Below, piece by piece: positions 4,580-5,331 of a stretch of DNA of 5,331 bases. The DNA is from JASJHI01 sp033791105 (GTDB lineage: Bacteria > Actinomycetota > Acidimicrobiia > Acidimicrobiales > Ilumatobacteraceae): NCBI GenBank assembly GCA_033791105.1, contig JASJHI010000029.1, positions 1 to 5,331 on the forward strand, read 5' to 3'. Each line of letters begins with the position of its first letter. Position 1 is the first letter of the stretch. Position numbers and translations under genes: made by a program. Below the pieces are notes generated by a model, which saw nothing but the letters and a program-made list of their open reading frames with translations, did not search any database and was not told the DNA's origin.

Positions 4580-5092
4580 TCAGATTGCTGCAGTGAGTTC
4601 GTCGAATGCGGCCGCGAGTCGCAGACGTTCGTGGCGGGCTTCGACGACGGTCGCCACGCCCTCGCCTTCGATCACGAACCGGAACGCGTGCTGGCTGTGC
4701 CGATGAACCGACGCGTCCTCACCGGCATTCAAGTACTGGATGGCGGCCCATAGCGTCGGAGTCGCATACGGCTTGCCGCCCAGCCCGGGGTTTGCCAGCG
4801 CGATCGCTCGTCGCTCCCCGCCCCGACCCACCTCGACCAATTCACCGGACTTGGCCGCTGCCTCGTACAGCCGCTTCCATCGCCAGAGGTGAGGGACTGC
4901 ATCCGAGGTTGGCGATGGGGGCATCAACCCGTTGATCTCGGTCCACAAGGGGACCAACATCTCGTCCTCGAAGTGTCGGTAGAGCTGTTCGAGCTCGGGG
5001 CTCGCCGGTGGCTGGTTCGGCCCCTCGAGGGCGGTGACCCTGACCGAACTCGAGGGGTCAGCTGCGGACCGCGAGCGCTGATCAGAGGACAT
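4580..5092 (-). pseudogene. Truncated gentisate 1,2-dioxygenase fused to IS6 transposase tail
   Basis: The intact enzyme is an iron(II) cupin dioxygenase that opens the gentisate ring to maleylpyruvate in aromatic catabolism. Residues 32-150 show the family's N-terminal features: LYRHFEDEMLVPLWTEI, VPHLWRWKRLY, GRGGERRAIALANPGL, YATPTLWAAIQYL, and the first cupin motif HRHSQHAFRFVIEGEG with candidate iron ligands H130 and H132. After V150 the reading frame switches without a break into EARHERLRLAAAFDELTAAI and stop, which is the IS6 transposase C-terminus (compare the remnant ending FDELTAAI). The third iron ligand, the rest of the first cupin and the whole second cupin are absent; the family is usually about 340-380 residues. 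ATG 5092 fits the family's N-terminus, with no good Shine-Dalgarno. The product should be catalytically dead. No other gentisate-pathway gene is in the window. Confidence 0.88.
4583..4645 (-). other. In-frame IS6 transposase tail (last 21 codons)
   Basis: These codons (V-E-A-R-H-E-R-L-R, then FDELTAAI) correspond to the C-terminus of the transposase at 297-1001. The junction with the dioxygenase lies in GTCGA, a short sequence likely shared by both parents, which suggests a microhomology-mediated join. Confidence 0.8.
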
Positions 5093-5123
5093 GAGACCAG
5101 TGTGCCCCTACACCCATCCGTTG

Positions 5124-5146
5124 CGATCCGCCAACGCAACAGTGCC
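5124..5146 (-). repeat. Terminal repeat of the IS6 derivative (5146 end)
   Basis: Read on the minus strand: GGCACTGTTGCGTTG, then GCG in place of the usual two spacer bases and C, then GATCG. It is only 31 bp upstream of the dioxygenase ATG, so almost none of the normal IS6 left region remains. Confidence 0.83.
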
Positions 5147-5155
5147 CTCTGCGAG
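5147..5155. repeat. Right target duplication of the gdo-carrying IS6 derivative
   Basis: CTCTGCGAG, identical to 4513-4521. It lies 16 bp beyond the stop codon of the gene entering from the right edge, so the unit inserted in that gene's 3' flank without breaking it. Confidence 0.8.
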
Positions 5156-5171
5156 CGGTGATCGCGTCGAT

Positions 5172-5331
5172 TCAGATTCGGCGGCGGCGACCGCGTCCAG
5201 GAGTTACCGCTGCCGCCACGACCGCGGTCTTGGCGACGGGTGCTGGCCCGGGAGTGACTGCCTTGGCGACGACGGCGGTCTTGGCGACCGGGTGACCGAC
5301 GACTCCTTTTCGTCCTCGACGCGTTGCTCGC
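5172..5331 (-). CDS. C-terminus of an Ala/Val/Pro-rich repetitive protein, enters from right edge
   Basis: The minus-strand frame from 5330 to the TGA at 5172-5174 gives 52 residues. It contains two near-identical units of about 17 residues, PVAKTAVVAKAVTPGPA and PVAKTAVVAAAVTPG, followed by a basic end (RGRRRRI). The matching DNA repeat is visible as two copies of GCGGTCTTGGCGAC. Low-complexity tails with Ala, Pro and Lys/Arg are common on actinobacterial nucleic-acid-binding proteins, but Val-rich repeats like these are not distinctive, and the N-terminal domain lies outside the window. I do not assign a function. The repeat in this frame, with a clean stop, makes it more convincing than the Arg-rich or Ser-rich alternatives in the other frames. 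The stop is 25 bp from the IS6 derivative's end. Confidence 0.6.
   Translation of the reverse strand, partial: RATRRGRKGVVGHPVAKTAVVAKAVTPGPAPVAKTAVVAAAVTPGRGRRRRI

Larger units (their letters stand above)
4522..5146 (-). mobile_element. Non-autonomous IS6 derivative carrying a gentisate dioxygenase fragment
   Basis: This 625-bp unit is bounded by GGCACTGTTGCGTTG at 4522 and its exact inverted copy ending at 5146, with the 9-bp sequence CTCTGCGAG on both sides. Read on the minus strand it has a left end of about 25 bp, a truncated gentisate 1,2-dioxygenase gene, the last 20 or so codons of an IS6 transposase and about 60 bp of tail to the right end. The distance from the junction GTCGAA to the terminus (124 bp) is nearly that of the intact IS6 copy (126 bp). 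There is no transposase core, so movement would need an IS6 transposase acting in trans, such as the one at 297-1001. The matching flanks indicate that the whole unit inserted as one piece. Confidence 0.82.

Noticed and set aside
5190..5295. The direct repeat at the right edge as a CRISPR or regulatory array
   Set aside because: There are only two units, with no regular spacers, and the repeat keeps frame with a protein repeat ending in a clean stop. It is coding.

Overview
The window is GC-rich throughout, uses GTG and TTG starts, and carries a SARP-type (BTAD) regulator. This points to a high-GC actinobacterium; an environmental lineage such as Acidimicrobiia is possible, but the sequence alone does not settle this. 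It is an accessory region shaped by one IS6-family insertion sequence and its debris.

Left part (1-1509): a minus-strand gene of unknown function runs off the left edge. Next comes a full-length IS6-family element (252-1061) with a 234-residue DDE transposase. Behind it, in the same orientation, lie two older right-end remnants of the same family: one keeps the last 60 codons of the transposase plus the right end (1196-1438), the other little more than the right end (about 1441-1509). Three right termini thus sit within 450 bp.

Middle part (1510-4521): three co-oriented minus-strand genes. In transcription order they are a BTAD/SARP-like transcriptional regulator with an unusual 180-residue helical N-terminal region (4249 to 2942), a small cysteine-rich beta-strand protein (2728 to 2273) with a strong ribosome binding site, and an acidic cysteine-free protein (2170 to 1643). 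A perfect 10-bp hairpin lies just ahead of the last gene's ribosome binding site. The two small proteins are not recognised. The trio reads as a small regulator-plus-effector locus, and it is bracketed by IS6-type ends.

Right part (4522-5331): a 625-bp unit with IS6 terminal repeats at both ends and matching 9-bp flanks. It contains no transposase. Instead it carries the first 150 codons of a gentisate 1,2-dioxygenase fused in frame to the last 20 codons of the IS6 transposase. It looks like a non-autonomous IS6 derivative that captured a catabolic gene fragment and then inserted. It sits just downstream of a gene whose Ala/Val/Pro-rich repetitive C-terminus enters from the right edge.
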